DNA of 64,000 bases from Microbispora hainanensis (GTDB taxonomy: Bacteria; Actinomycetota; Actinomycetes; Streptosporangiales; Streptosporangiaceae). The notes under the pieces are model-generated. The model was not told the origin of the DNA, did not search any database, and was given only the letters and a program-made list of their open reading frames with translations. The stretch lies in assembly GCF_036186745.1 (NCBI RefSeq), contig NZ_CP108086.1, positions 6,510,001-6,574,000 of the forward strand, in the 5' to 3' direction. Shown here piece by piece: positions 1 to 10,064 of this stretch. Position numbers and translations under genes: made by a program. The stretch's first letter is position 1, and each line of letters begins with the position of its first letter.

Positions 1-612
1 GCCGCCGGATGCGGCAGGGCCGACATGCACGGCAGGCGTCGCGGTGCCGCGCACGGTGCACAGGAGGGCGGCTCCCACGCCGACGCCGGCGGCCTCGGCC
101 CACAGCAGGGGCGACGGCCCGCCGACGGTCACGGCCCACCCCGCCGCCGGTGGCGCCAGGATCATCGTGACGCGGTGCATGAAATCCTGCCAGGCCAGCA
201 TCTTCGTCGTGATGGTGGCACCGAGGGGATCGCAGATGTCCGAGAGCAGGGCACGTTGCCCCGGCCCGCTCAGCGCGGTGGCGCACCCGGTGATGACACC
301 GGCGGCGGCGAGGTGGACCGCGCCGACCGTGCCGGCTGCCGCGCCCACCGGAACGACGAGGAGCCCGGCCACCTGCACGACGAGCACGCAGGCGAGGGCT
401 CTGCCCGTGGTCAGCCGCTGCCGGATTCCTCTGGCCCACCAGGGCGAGGTGAGCATGGGCAGCCCGACCGCTCCGCCGACCAGCCCGGTGGACCAGGTGG
501 ATCCGGTTTCGGCGAGCGCGACGAGCGGAAGCGCCACGGCCGTCGTGCGCTGCCCCATCCAGGTCACGAACGTGGTTGTCAGCATGGCGACGATGTCGCG
601 TCCGGTGTTCAC
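1..612 (-). CDS. MFS transporter, N-terminal half (runs off the window)
   Basis: The minus strand is open for 204 codons from a GTG at 612 to the window edge. GGAGG lies 7-8 nt upstream of that GTG and an overlapping ATG would stop after three codons, which decides the start. The protein has alternating hydrophobic helices and short basic loops, including the start MLTTTFVTWMGQRTTAVALP and a loop WWARGIRQRLTTGRALA typical of the helix 2-3 region of major facilitator drug or metabolite exporters. The C-terminal half is outside the window. It is divergent from a LysR gene with only 72 bp between them, so that regulator probably controls it. The substrate cannot be read from the sequence. Confidence 0.75.
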   Translation of the reverse strand, partial: MNTGRDIVAMLTTTFVTWMGQRTTAVALPLVALAETGSTWSTGLVGGAVGLPMLTSPWWARGIRQRLTTGRALACVLVVQVAGLLVVPVGAAAGTVGAVHLAAAGVITGCATALSGPGQRALLSDICDPLGATITTKMLAWQDFMHRVTMILAPPAAGWAVTVGGPSPLLWAEAAGVGVGAALLCTVRGTATPAVHVGPAASGG

Positions 613-668
613 GCCGTCATCCTCCGGGCGAGCGGAATCCCCCGGTAGGCGACGAATCGCCATCAGAA

Positions 669-689
669 CTCATAACATCCGGATATGAG
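669..689. promoter_or_regulatory. Putative LysR operator in the divergent MFS/LysR spacer
   Basis: Inverted repeat CTCATA-N9-TATGAG; its right arm overlaps the LysR start codon at 685. It contains a T-N11-A core (T673, A685), the usual LysR-family recognition pattern. Its position suggests autoregulation plus control of the divergent transporter; this is inference. Confidence 0.55.
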
Positions 690-1566
690 CTCATTCCCCT
701 CGGTCGAGGACCTCCGGCTCGTCGAGGCCATCGCCCGGCACGGCTCGGTCGGGGCCGCCGGAAGAGAGCTGCTGATCAGCCAGCCGGCCGCGAGCAAGCG
801 CCTCGCCGCGCTCGAACGGCGGGTCGGCGAGCGGCTCTTCGACCGGGACACGACGGGGGCGCGGCCGACGCCGGCCGGTCGTGCGCTGTGCGCAGAGGCG
901 GCTCACGTGCTCGATCATCTGGGCCGGATCTTCGACCGGGCGCGGGCGGCGGCGCGGGCGAAAACCTTCCGCGTCGGCACCTTCGGCAGCCTCGCCCCGT
1001 TGCTCTTCCCCGCGCTCGACGAGCTGATGGACGGCGCGACGGTCGACCAGGTGACCGACCACGGCGACCGGCTCGTGGAGTGGGTGGGCGAGGGGTCGCT
1101 GGACGCCGCGTTCGTCGCCGTAGCCGACCAGATGCGCCTGCCCGCCACCGTCAGCGCCACACCCGTCGCCACCGATCGGCTGGCCGTCCTGACGCCGGAG
1201 GGCGCGCCCGCGAGAGACGGCCGGCGGCCGTTCGCCGGTCTCGACGTCGTCGCCTACACCTACGACATGTCCGCCGACACGCTGCACCAGCGGCTGTCCG
1301 GCCTCGGCGCGAGGCCCCGGGCGGCGGCCACCGCGGAGACCGCCGTACGGCTCGCGCGGCTGCTGAGATGCCCGGCCGTCCTGCCCCGCGGGCTCGGGCT
1401 CGCCTATGCCCAGGAGGGAGATCGCATATCGGCCGCGCCCCTGCCCGGCCGCCTCACGCTCTTCATGGTGACCCGCCGCCCGGCTCCGCACGAGCTGACG
1501 GCGATGGCCGGGCCGCTTCCCGGGCGCCTCGGCCTGCGGCGCCCGGCGGCGAGACGGCCCGGCTGA
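685..1566 (+). CDS. LysR family transcriptional regulator
   Basis: A 293-residue protein with an N-terminal winged helix-turn-helix at about residues 5-65 (ending in LISQPAASKRLAALERRVGE and GERLFDRDTTGARPTPAGRA), the LysR signature, followed by a weakly conserved periplasmic-binding-like effector domain. The length fits the family. No good Shine-Dalgarno precedes the ATG and an inverted repeat covers it, consistent with autorepression. Divergent orientation to the MFS gene is the classic LysR regulator/target arrangement, so an inducible efflux or uptake role for the pair is likely. The effector is unknown. Confidence 0.9.
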   Translation: MSSFPSVEDLRLVEAIARHGSVGAAGRELLISQPAASKRLAALERRVGERLFDRDTTGARPTPAGRALCAEAAHVLDHLGRIFDRARAAARAKTFRVGTFGSLAPLLFPALDELMDGATVDQVTDHGDRLVEWVGEGSLDAAFVAVADQMRLPATVSATPVATDRLAVLTPEGAPARDGRRPFAGLDVVAYTYDMSADTLHQRLSGLGARPRAAATAETAVRLARLLRCPAVLPRGLGLAYAQEGDRISAAPLPGRLTLFMVTRRPAPHELTAMAGPLPGRLGLRRPAARRPG

Positions 1567-1607
1567 ACGGCCACGCACCCCGGTCCGCGCGCACCGAAGA
1601 CCGTTGA

Positions 1608-3422
<1,815 letters not shown>

Positions 3423-3461
3423 GCACCGTCATGTCCAGCGGGACCGGCCCCGCGAGCACTC

Positions 3462-4445
3462 CTATAGCCGGCTCAGCACCTGCATGGCGTCCTTCTCCAG
3501 CCGCGACAGGTCGCGGAGGATGGCCCCGGCCTGCCGGAGGCAGCCCGCGTCGCCGCTCTCCCCCGCCTTCGCGATCAGTTCGGACACCTGCGTCCAGAGG
3601 ACGGCGGCCTCACCGTACATCCGGTGACCGGCGCGGAGACCGTGGTGGCCGATCAGTTCGGTGCACTCGCCGAGGAAGTCGCGATAGAGGGCGCGGAACA
3701 GCGCGCCGCCGGTGCCGCCCTTCTCCATGAGGAGGGCGGCCTGCGGCAGGTCCCGCCCGGGGTCCCCGGCACGCTCCAGCCAGCCGGGCGCCTTAGCGCC
3801 TGCCTTCTCGATGCCGCGCCAGCCGAGGTTCGCGATGGGAGCGGCGAGGAAGGCGTCGGCGCACGCTCTGACGGCGGGGACGATCCGGTCCTGCCACGCG
3901 AGCGGACGGGGCGGCACCGTGATGGTGAAGGAACGGTTCCTCGCGGTCATCGGGCCGCGTTCGGCACGGGCCCGGGCGAGGGAGGCCCGGCTGGTGCGCA
4001 CCGCTCCTCCCTGCTGCTCGGTGTCCACGAGGTGGACGTCGTGCTCGTCGTAGCCGTACATCGCGACGACATGACCGCCGAAGTGCACTGTGGAGCGGAA
4101 ATAGTCCAGGTGGTAGGAGTCGAGCTGGAGCCCGACCGGCCGGCCGGCGTCGATCGGGGCGGCCACGTTCTGCCACGCCTTGCGCGGCGAGGTGGTCTCC
4201 TCGGTCGTCAGCGTCAGCCCCAGCCGGTCGGCCAGGTTCCTGGTGAGCTCGAACGGCCTGACGCGGCCTCCGAGGAAGGGGAACGGCATGCCCTTGGCGT
4301 CCCAGTAGACGAACGACAGGCCCGAGCCCAGCCCGAACAGCATGGGCTCGGACAGGTCGAGCCCCTCGTGCCGCAGAAGCACCCCCAGCGCCGTCGTCTC
4401 GCAGTGGTGCGTCCCACGGGCCTCCACGCCCTCCACTATGGCCAT
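3462..4445 (-). CDS. BtrH-like cysteine acyltransferase/peptidase-fold protein (BtrH_N + DUF4872)
   Basis: A 327-residue protein starting at an ATG preceded by GAGGAGAGC. The N-terminal region resembles BtrH, the papain-like acyl transferase of butirosin synthesis: Cys15 in GTHHCETTALGVLL and His125 in HFGGHVVAMYGYDEHDVHLVD provide a plausible Cys-His dyad. The C-terminal half is helical (DUF4872-like). It lies 121 bp downstream of leuA on the same strand, but a strong hairpin separates them, so it is probably transcribed alone. No aminoglycoside or other biosynthetic genes surround it, so the substrate is unknown. It may instead be a peptidase of unknown role. Confidence 0.65.
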   Translation of the reverse strand: MAIVEGVEARGTHHCETTALGVLLRHEGLDLSEPMLFGLGSGLSFVYWDAKGMPFPFLGGRVRPFELTRNLADRLGLTLTTEETTSPRKAWQNVAAPIDAGRPVGLQLDSYHLDYFRSTVHFGGHVVAMYGYDEHDVHLVDTEQQGGAVRTSRASLARARAERGPMTARNRSFTITVPPRPLAWQDRIVPAVRACADAFLAAPIANLGWRGIEKAGAKAPGWLERAGDPGRDLPQAALLMEKGGTGGALFRALYRDFLGECTELIGHHGLRAGHRMYGEAAVLWTQVSELIAKAGESGDAGCLRQAGAILRDLSRLEKDAMQVLSRL

Positions 4446-4510
4446 GCTCGCTCTCCTCGTCCTGACGGCGGCGCACGCTCGCCCCGGCCCGGTCCCTGAC
4501 CGGCAGCATC

Positions 4511-4547
4511 GGGCCTCCCACAGTGGGAGAGTCCACTCGGGAGGCCC
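4511..4547 (-). terminator. Hairpin terminator after leuA
   Basis: Perfect 9-bp inverted repeat GGGCCTCCC...GGGAGGCCC with a smaller CCCAC/GTGGG hairpin inside its loop, 20 bp downstream of the leuA stop. No U-tract follows, which is common in actinobacteria. Confidence 0.6.
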
Positions 4548-4566
4548 TCCGGCCACGCGACCTCGC

Positions 4567-6333
4567 TTACCTCCGCTGCCCGGCCAGGGCGCGGTTGACG
4601 GCGGCGAGCACGGCGCGGGTGTACGCCGTCGCGGCGTCGGCGTCCTCGCCCGCTCCCCAGACGGGAGTGCCGCCGACACGGCACCGGGCGTAGGCGACGG
4701 CGCCGCCCTCCGCCGGATGCCCGCCCTGCCAGAGCACCTCCACCGCGACCCCGGCCGCCGTCAGCGCGGCGGCGAGGGCCGCCGCCGGATCGGCGCCGGT
4801 CCCCCGGCTCTCGCGCCCGTCGTGCCGCACCAGGCAGTGGAAGCCGTCGCCACCGGCGGTCAGCGACGCCGGCGTGACCGGCCCGTCCTCCGCCATGTAC
4901 GCCTCCCGGAACAACCGGAGCAGTTCCTTCGGCGTGGCCTCCCGCCCGCTGCGGTCCGTCGCGTCCTGGACGACGCGGGAGAACTCGGCGCGCAGCGCCT
5001 TCGGCAGGTCGAGCCCGTGGTGGACCTGGAGGAGGTGGGCGATGCCGCCCTTGCCCGACTGGCTGTTGACCCGGATGACCGCCTCGTACGTGCGGCCGAC
5101 GTCGGCCGGATCGATCGGCAGGTAGGGCACCGACCAGGGCGCCTCTCCCGCCGGCACGCCCCGCTCGGCCGCCGCGCGCTCGTGGTGGGCGAGGCCCTTG
5201 CTGATGGCGTCCTGGTGGGTGCCGGAGAAGGCCGTGTAGACCAGGTCTCCCCCGTACGGATGCCGCACGTGGACCGGCAGGCGGTTGCACTCCTCAACGG
5301 TCCGCCGGATGACGTCGATGTCGGAGAAGTCCACCATCGGGTCGACGCCCTGCGCGTACAGGTTGAGCGCGAGCGTGACGAGGTCGACGTTCCCGGTGCG
5401 CTCGCCGTTGCCGAACAGGCAGCCCTCGACGCGCTGCGCCCCGGCCAGCATGGCGAGCTCCGCACAGGCCACCCCGGTGCCCCGGTCGTTGTGCGGGTGG
5501 ACCGAGAGGATGACCGCGTCACGCCGTTCGAGGTGCCGGTGCATGTACTCGATCTGGTCGGCGTACAGGTTCGGCGTGGCGATCTCGACGGTGGCGGGCA
5601 GGTTGTGGATCACCGGCCGGTCGGGCGAGGCGTCCCACAACCGGGTGAGGCCGTTGCAGACCTCCAGCACGAAGTCGGGCTCGGTGCAGTTGAAGACCTC
5701 CGGGGAGAACTCGAACCGCACCGCCGTCCCCGGCATTGCGTCGGCGAGCCGCGCGACGTGCTCGGCGGCCTCCCGGATCAGCGCGTGCAGCCCGGCCCGG
5801 TCCTGTCCCAGCACGACGTCGCGCCAGACCGGCGCGGTCGCGGTGTAGAGGTGCACCACCGCCCGGGGCATGCCCTGGATGGAGGCGAAGGTCTGCTCGA
5901 TGAGGTCGCGGCGGGCCGCCGTGAACACCACAGGGGTCACGTCGTCCGGCACCACGCCGCTCGTGGCCAGGTGACGGACGAAGTCGAAGTCGGTCCGGCT
6001 CGACGACGGATAGCCGACCTCGATCTCCTTGAACCCCATCGCGACGAGGAGGTCGAACATGCGGCGCTTGCGCAGGGTGTCCATCGGCTCGGCCAGCGCC
6101 TGGTTGCCGTCGCGCAGGTCGACGGGCACCCACAGCGGGGCCCGCTCGATCCTGCGCCCCGGCCAGGTGCGGCGGATCTCGGGTATCTCGACCCGCTCGT
6201 GCGCGGGCCGGTAGCGGTGGTGGGGCATCGCGCCGCCCCGCTGGGGATTCCAGGCGGGAGCGTCGGCGGGCACCGGGCCGGCCGGGGTGCGAATCGTGGG
6301 AAAAGCGGTGGAGACGGTGAAGACGGCGGTCAC
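4567..6333 (-). CDS. leuA: 2-isopropylmalate synthase
   Basis: A 588-residue enzyme condensing acetyl-CoA with 2-oxoisovalerate, the first committed step of leucine synthesis. The HMGL-like TIM barrel shows [11 protein letters not shown] (catalytic Arg, metal-binding Asp) and [17 protein letters not shown] (metal His, catalytic region) followed by [11 protein letters not shown]; the C-terminal third is the LeuA regulatory dimer domain that binds leucine. A GTG at 6333 with GAAGGA 8 nt upstream is chosen; it gives the N-terminus leading into [20 protein letters not shown] seen in actinobacterial LeuA. A later in-frame ATG at MPHHRYRP is less likely. A short Leu-rich leader peptide upstream implies transcription or translation attenuation in addition to feedback inhibition. 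Confidence 0.95.
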   Translation of the reverse strand: MTAVFTVSTAFPTIRTPAGPVPADAPAWNPQRGGAMPHHRYRPAHERVEIPEIRRTWPGRRIERAPLWVPVDLRDGNQALAEPMDTLRKRRMFDLLVAMGFKEIEVGYPSSSRTDFDFVRHLATSGVVPDDVTPVVFTAARRDLIEQTFASIQGMPRAVVHLYTATAPVWRDVVLGQDRAGLHALIREAAEHVARLADAMPGTAVRFEFSPEVFNCTEPDFVLEVCNGLTRLWDASPDRPVIHNLPATVEIATPNLYADQIEYMHRHLERRDAVILSVHPHNDRGTGVACAELAMLAGAQRVEGCLFGNGERTGNVDLVTLALNLYAQGVDPMVDFSDIDVIRRTVEECNRLPVHVRHPYGGDLVYTAFSGTHQDAISKGLAHHERAAAERGVPAGEAPWSVPYLPIDPADVGRTYEAVIRVNSQSGKGGIAHLLQVHHGLDLPKALRAEFSRVVQDATDRSGREATPKELLRLFREAYMAEDGPVTPASLTAGGDGFHCLVRHDGRESRGTGADPAAALAAALTAAGVAVEVLWQGGHPAEGGAVAYARCRVGGTPVWGAGEDADAATAYTRAVLAAVNRALAGQRR

Positions 6334-6401
6334 GATGATGATCCTTCGGTCGGAGGGCGACCGGCGGCACGGCACCCCGCGGCGGGGCGCCGGTCATCGG
6401 A

Positions 6402-6446
6402 TCAAACCCCGCCGCGGCGACCGAGAAGGAGGCCGAACGGCGTCAT
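6402..6446 (-). CDS. leuA leader peptide (14 aa, three consecutive Leu codons)
   Basis: The ORF encodes MTPFGLLLGRRGGV and stops 69 nt before the leuA GTG. Three Leu codons in a row in a tiny ORF between the promoter and leuA are the hallmark of leucine attenuation, which is known for actinobacterial leuA. The ATG follows a TACTCT box by 7 nt with no Shine-Dalgarno, so it is probably translated from a leaderless mRNA. The stretch 6334-6401 is GC-rich with CGGCGCCCCGCCG-type complementarity that could form alternative hairpins. Confidence 0.75.
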   Translation of the reverse strand: MTPFGLLLGRRGGV

Positions 6447-6453
6447 GGGCGGT

Positions 6454-6483
6454 AGAGTAACCACACGACAACTCCTCAGACAA
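6454..6483 (-). promoter_or_regulatory. Putative leuA promoter
   Basis: On the minus strand, TTGTCT (6478-6483) and TACTCT (6454-6459) are separated by 18 bp. The predicted transcription start falls at or next to the leader-peptide ATG at 6446. Confidence 0.55.
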
Positions 6484-6489
6484 CCTGAG
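6475..6489. promoter_or_regulatory. Inverted repeat CTCAG-N5-CTGAG between leuA and the GntR gene
   Basis: The 15-bp dyad overlaps the leuA -35 box and sits 12 bp before the GntR start codon. It is a candidate operator for the adjacent FadR-type regulator, acting on itself and possibly on leuA. Confidence 0.4.
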
Positions 6490-6501
6490 AGGTGAAACGC
6501 G

Positions 6502-7194
6502 ATGGCGCTCGGCGCGCTCCAGCGCAGCCCCCTCGTCGACCAGGCCGTCGAGAGCCTGCGCGACCAGATCGCGCAGGGCATCTGGCCGGTCGGCACCCGG
6601 CTTCCCGGCGAGACGACCCTGGCCAAGACCCTGGGCGTGGGCCGTTCCACGGTCCGCGAGGCCCTGCGCGCGCTGGCCGGCGCCGGACTGGTCCAGGCGC
6701 GGCAGGGCGCCGGAGTCTTCGTCATCGCCACCAGCCCCGCCGAGGACTGGACGGCCCGCCTGCGCCGTGCCGCCGTGGCCGACGTCTACGAGGTGCGCAT
6801 GCTGGTCGAGGTGCAGGCCGCCCGGCTGGCGGCGCGGCGCCGTACGCCGGACGACGTGACGGCGATGCACGCGGCGCTGGAGGCCCGGCGGGCCGCCGCC
6901 CGGGACACCGACGCCGCCTTCGTCGACGCCGACATCGCCCTGCACGCGGCCGTCGTCGCCGCCGCGCACAACCCGGTGCTGACCGACCTGTTCGCCGAGT
7001 TCGTCCCGCGGCTGCGCGAGGGCCTGGTCGCCCTGGTGGACCTGCTCGACCTGCGGGCGGGCGACCCGAACCCTGGAGACGACTCCCATGCGGCGTTCGT
7101 CGGCGCGGTCGAGCGCGGCGACGCCGACGCCGCGGGCCGGGCGCTGCAGGAGGAGCTGGAGCGGACCCTCGGCCGCCTCCGCCGCGCGGGCTGA
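6502..7194 (+). CDS. GntR family (FadR/FCD subfamily) transcriptional regulator
   Basis: A 230-residue protein: winged HTH at about residues 8-75 (VDQAVESLRDQIAQGIWPVG, RLPGETTLAKTLGVGRSTVREALRAL) and an all-helical FCD effector domain from about residue 90, with the Asp/His residues of the metal-binding pocket (DADIALHAAVVAAAHNPVL). GAGAGGTG precedes the ATG. It is divergent from leuA with the leuA promoter and a dyad between them. FCD regulators usually sense organic acids, so a branched-chain-amino-acid pathway intermediate is a reasonable guess, but the cognate target could equally be elsewhere. Confidence 0.9.
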   Translation: MALGALQRSPLVDQAVESLRDQIAQGIWPVGTRLPGETTLAKTLGVGRSTVREALRALAGAGLVQARQGAGVFVIATSPAEDWTARLRRAAVADVYEVRMLVEVQAARLAARRRTPDDVTAMHAALEARRAAARDTDAAFVDADIALHAAVVAAAHNPVLTDLFAEFVPRLREGLVALVDLLDLRAGDPNPGDDSHAAFVGAVERGDADAAGRALQEELERTLGRLRRAG

Positions 7195-7232
7195 GGAACC
7201 GGCCCGGCGCGCCACCAGGGCAGGGTGCCGGA

Positions 7233-8048
7233 TCAGGGCTCGACGTCGGCGAAGAACCTGGCGTCAAAGGTGATCTTGGCGAGCGCCTTCTGCCCGTCGG
7301 CGTTGGGGTGGAAGTAGTCCCACGCGCTCACCTGCTTCAGCGTGAAGGGGTAGGCGAAGACCGCGCCCCCGTCGTGGCGGCAGGCCGGGCCGTAGCTCTC
7401 GCACGCCTGCCTGAGCTGCTCGTTGTAGTCCATCACCCGCTCGCGCACCCGGTCGCGCCTGGCCTCGTCCTTCTTGGCCGTGGACTTCGGGTCGGCCAGC
7501 ATCGACTGGCAGATGCGGCCGATCCCCCAGAACAGGCGCGCCCACGCGTTGTCCTTGCCGACCCGCCACAGGCGTTTGACGTCCGGGATGCTCGCGACGT
7601 AGACCCGCGCTCCCGTGGGCCGCAGCACGTCGAAGGCGGCGTCGATGTTGCGCCGGAAGGCGGCCACGGGGGTCATCTCCTTCTCGGAGCCCACGCAGGC
7701 GTCCTGCGCGCCGATCAGCACGGTGACGTAGCCCGCCCCGGCGTCGACGGCCTTCCGCGCCTGCCCGGCCAGGTCGGCGCTGGTCGCCCCAGGGGAGGCG
7801 AAGTTCCGGTTGTGCCCCTTGATCGCGCTGCTCATGGCGAGCAGGCGCAGATAGTGGCTGTTCACCGATGGTGAGTCGCCCGCGGACCACGAGCGGGACG
7901 TGCAGGCGACGTACCAGCCGCAGGCGTTGAACCCCGCGCTGATCGAGTCGCCCAGCGCCGCCATCACGGCGGGCGTCGTACGGGCGTTGGCGGCGGTCGG
8001 CACGAGCAGGACGGCCGTGGCCAGGACCGGCGTGATCTTCTTGATCAT
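7233..8048 (-). CDS. Secreted SGNH/GDSL-family hydrolase
   Basis: A 271-residue protein with a Sec signal peptide (MIKK followed by a hydrophobic core and ANA cleavage near residue 22). SGNH blocks: I, ALGDSISAGF with nucleophile Ser35; II, Gly87 in ASPGATSADL; V, DYFHPN with Asp244 and His247. Block III, normally GxND, reads GAQD (residues 113-116), so the oxyanion-hole Asn is Gln. Several Cys pairs fit an exported, disulfide-bonded esterase or lipase. An in-frame GTG two codons upstream lies inside the Shine-Dalgarno GGAGG, so the ATG is preferred. It converges with the GntR gene and diverges from menF. Confidence 0.85.
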   Translation of the reverse strand: MIKKITPVLATAVLLVPTAANARTTPAVMAALGDSISAGFNACGWYVACTSRSWSAGDSPSVNSHYLRLLAMSSAIKGHNRNFASPGATSADLAGQARKAVDAGAGYVTVLIGAQDACVGSEKEMTPVAAFRRNIDAAFDVLRPTGARVYVASIPDVKRLWRVGKDNAWARLFWGIGRICQSMLADPKSTAKKDEARRDRVRERVMDYNEQLRQACESYGPACRHDGGAVFAYPFTLKQVSAWDYFHPNADGQKALAKITFDARFFADVEP

Positions 8049-8181
8049 GGGCACCTCCGGGAGATCAAAGGTAGGGATCGCGTGGAGGTGCGCTCTATCG
8101 CCACCAGGGAAGTCGAGCCTTCCATGACCAAGTTCCTATCGCGGCTTGACACAGCGGACCCGGCATCGCAAGGGGGGGCTC

Positions 8182-8212
8182 TTGTCGAACACGTTCAGAT
8201 CGTGCGTAGAGT
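8182..8212 (+). promoter_or_regulatory. Putative menF promoter (leaderless start)
   Basis: TTGTCG (8182-8187), 19-bp spacer, TAGAGT (8207-8212). The expected transcription start coincides with the GTG at 8220. Confidence 0.45.
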
Positions 8213-8219
8213 GAGTCGG

Positions 8220-9446
8220 GTGAGTGTCGCTCTTATCCGGCCCCTCGTGGTTCGCACGGTCGCGGTGAGCGACCCTGACGATCTGCTGGCGCGTCTGCCA
8301 GACGCCGCGCCGTACGCCTGGATCAGACACGGCGAGGGGCTCGTGGGCTGGGGAGAGGCGGCGCGGGCCGCGGTTCCGCCCGGCCCTGGCCGGTTCGACT
8401 GGGCCCGCGGCTGGCTCTCCTCGCTGTTCGCCGGGGCGCTCATCGAGGATGAGGTCGGCGTGCCGGGCTCGGGACCGGTCGCCTTCGGCTCCTTCACCTT
8501 CGACGGCGACGCCCCGGGGACCGTGCTGGTCGTCCCCCGCGTGGTGCTCGCCCGCCGCGGCGGCCAGGCCTGGCTCACCACGATCGGCGGCAGCGCCTTC
8601 GACCTGGCCACCCCGCCGCAGGAGCCCGGCCGCATCCGCTACTCCGACGGGTCGCTGACGGCGCCCGAGTGGGAGCACCGGGTCGCGCAGGCCGTACGGC
8701 GGATCAAGGCGGACGGCATGCTCGACAAGGTCGTGCTCGCCCGCGACCTGACGGCCGTCGCCGAGCGGGACATCGACCCCCGCGTGCTGCTGAGCCGGCT
8801 GGCCGAGCGCTACCCCGAGTGCTACACGTTCTCGGTGGACGGGCTGGTCGGCGCGACGCCGGAGCTGCTGGTGCGCCACACCGGCCAGGAGGTGGAGTCG
8901 CTGGTGCTCGCGGGCACCACGGCGCGGGGCGGCGGCCCCGCCGAGGACGCCGCCCGCGGCGCCGCGCTGTTCGCCTCGCAGAAGGACCGCCACGAGCACG
9001 CCTGCGCGGTCGCCTCGGTGAGGGAGGCGCTCGCCCCCCTGTGCTCTGCCCTCGACGTCCCCGACGAGCCCGAGCTCCTGGTGCTGCCCAACGTGCAGCA
9101 TCTGGCCAGCCGGGTCACCGGCCGGCTGTCCGACGGCGCGTCGGTGCTCGACGTGGTGGCGGCCATGCACCCCACGGCCGCCGTCGGCGGGACGCCCACC
9201 GGCGCCGCGCTCGGCGTCATCCGCGAACTGGAGGGCATGGACCGCGCGGGCTATGCCGGGCCGGTCGGCTGGATCGACTCCCGTGGCGACGGCGAGTGGG
9301 GCATCGCGCTGCGCTGCGCGTACGTCTCGGGCAGGCGGGCCCGGCTGTTCGCCGGCTGCGGCATCATGGCCGGGTCCGACCCCGCCGCCGAGCTCGCCGA
9401 GGCGCAGGCCAAGCTCCGCGTGATGCGGTACGCCCTGGAGGGGTGA
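8220..9446 (+). CDS. menF: Isochorismate synthase
   Basis: A 408-residue chorismate-utilizing enzyme isomerizing chorismate to isochorismate. The C-terminal chorismate-binding domain (from about residue 150) shows DKVVLARDL, LVGATPELLVR, LAGTTARGG, the Mg-binding SQKDRHEH segment, MHPTAAVGGTPTGAA and GWIDSRGDGEWGIALRC. The presence of menB, menD and menE within 9 kb makes menaquinone the natural role rather than siderophore synthesis. The start is set by a -10-like box 7 nt upstream of GTG 8220 and the absence of a Shine-Dalgarno; GTG 8211 is an alternative, and the frame stays open upstream to 8082. Confidence 0.9.
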   Translation: MSVALIRPLVVRTVAVSDPDDLLARLPDAAPYAWIRHGEGLVGWGEAARAAVPPGPGRFDWARGWLSSLFAGALIEDEVGVPGSGPVAFGSFTFDGDAPGTVLVVPRVVLARRGGQAWLTTIGGSAFDLATPPQEPGRIRYSDGSLTAPEWEHRVAQAVRRIKADGMLDKVVLARDLTAVAERDIDPRVLLSRLAERYPECYTFSVDGLVGATPELLVRHTGQEVESLVLAGTTARGGGPAEDAARGAALFASQKDRHEHACAVASVREALAPLCSALDVPDEPELLVLPNVQHLASRVTGRLSDGASVLDVVAAMHPTAAVGGTPTGAALGVIRELEGMDRAGYAGPVGWIDSRGDGEWGIALRCAYVSGRRARLFAGCGIMAGSDPAAELAEAQAKLRVMRYALEG

Positions 9447-9561
9447 GCGCCGACGGCGGGCTCCCGCTGATCGCCCATATCGGTGGGATATATGCCCGTT
9501 TGTACGGTTTGGGGTGCGGGTAGGGCCTCGCACTGATGCACCGTTCGAGGAGGCGGCCCCG

Positions 9562-9990
9562 ATGGTGGAAACGGGTTACTCGACTATCAACGCCACGGTC
9601 GACAAGACCAATCGCCTGCTGAAGGAGATCGAGCAGGCCTACGGGTGGTCGCAGGAGAGGCGGCACCAGTCCTGGGCCGCCTTGCGCGCGGTCCTGCACG
9701 CGTTGCGCGACCGGCTGCCCGTCGAGGAGGCCGCCCAGCTCGGCGCTCAACTGCCGATGCTGGTCCGCGGCATGTACTACACGGGATGGGATCCCAGCAG
9801 GGTTCCCGTGAAGATGCACAAGGAGGAGTTCCACGCGCGGGTGCGCCGGGAGTTCCCCTTCGAGATCGAGGGCGGGGTCGAATCACTGATCAGGACGGTG
9901 CTCAATGCCCTGCGGCTCTACATCGCCGAGGGAGAGTGGGAGGACGTCAAGTCGAGCATCCCCGGCGATCTGGCCGACGAGTTTCCGTGA
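9562..9990 (+). CDS. DUF2267 domain protein
   Basis: A 142-residue acidic protein with the DUF2267 pattern: an amphipathic helical repeat with AALRAVLHALRDRLPVEEAA, LPMLVRGMYYTGWDPS and a second helical copy ending in EGEWEDVKSSIPGDLADEF. Members are small soluble proteins of unknown function found widely in actinobacteria, sometimes next to stress or ion-homeostasis genes. GAGGAGG lies about 10 nt before the ATG. Its stop codon lies inside the first copy of a 17-bp tandem duplication. It converges with yigZ. Confidence 0.8.
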   Translation: MVETGYSTINATVDKTNRLLKEIEQAYGWSQERRHQSWAALRAVLHALRDRLPVEEAAQLGAQLPMLVRGMYYTGWDPSRVPVKMHKEEFHARVRREFPFEIEGGVESLIRTVLNALRLYIAEGEWEDVKSSIPGDLADEFP

Positions 9991-10015
9991 CACACCGCTT
10001 TCCGTGACACACCGC
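9982..10015. repeat. Exact 17-bp tandem duplication at the end of the DUF2267 gene
   Basis: TTTCCGTGACACACCGC occurs twice back to back (9982-9998 and 9999-10015). The first copy contains the stop codon of the gene, so the second lies in the spacer and looks like a recent slippage duplication. Confidence 0.9.
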
Positions 10016-10064
10016 GGCCTGTGCGCGGACGGCATGCACGGAGGGGACGGTCACCGCGATCGCG

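Noticed and set aside
4342..6495. 717-codon open frame on the plus strand opposite leuA
   Set aside because: Shadow of leuA in high-GC DNA. Composition is Arg/Gly/Val/Asp-biased with no domain, while the minus strand encodes a textbook LeuA.
8146..8151. TTGACA box upstream of menF as the -35 element
   Set aside because: Perfect hexamer, but no -10-like sequence 16-19 bp downstream; the TTGTCG/TAGAGT pair fits the menF start better.
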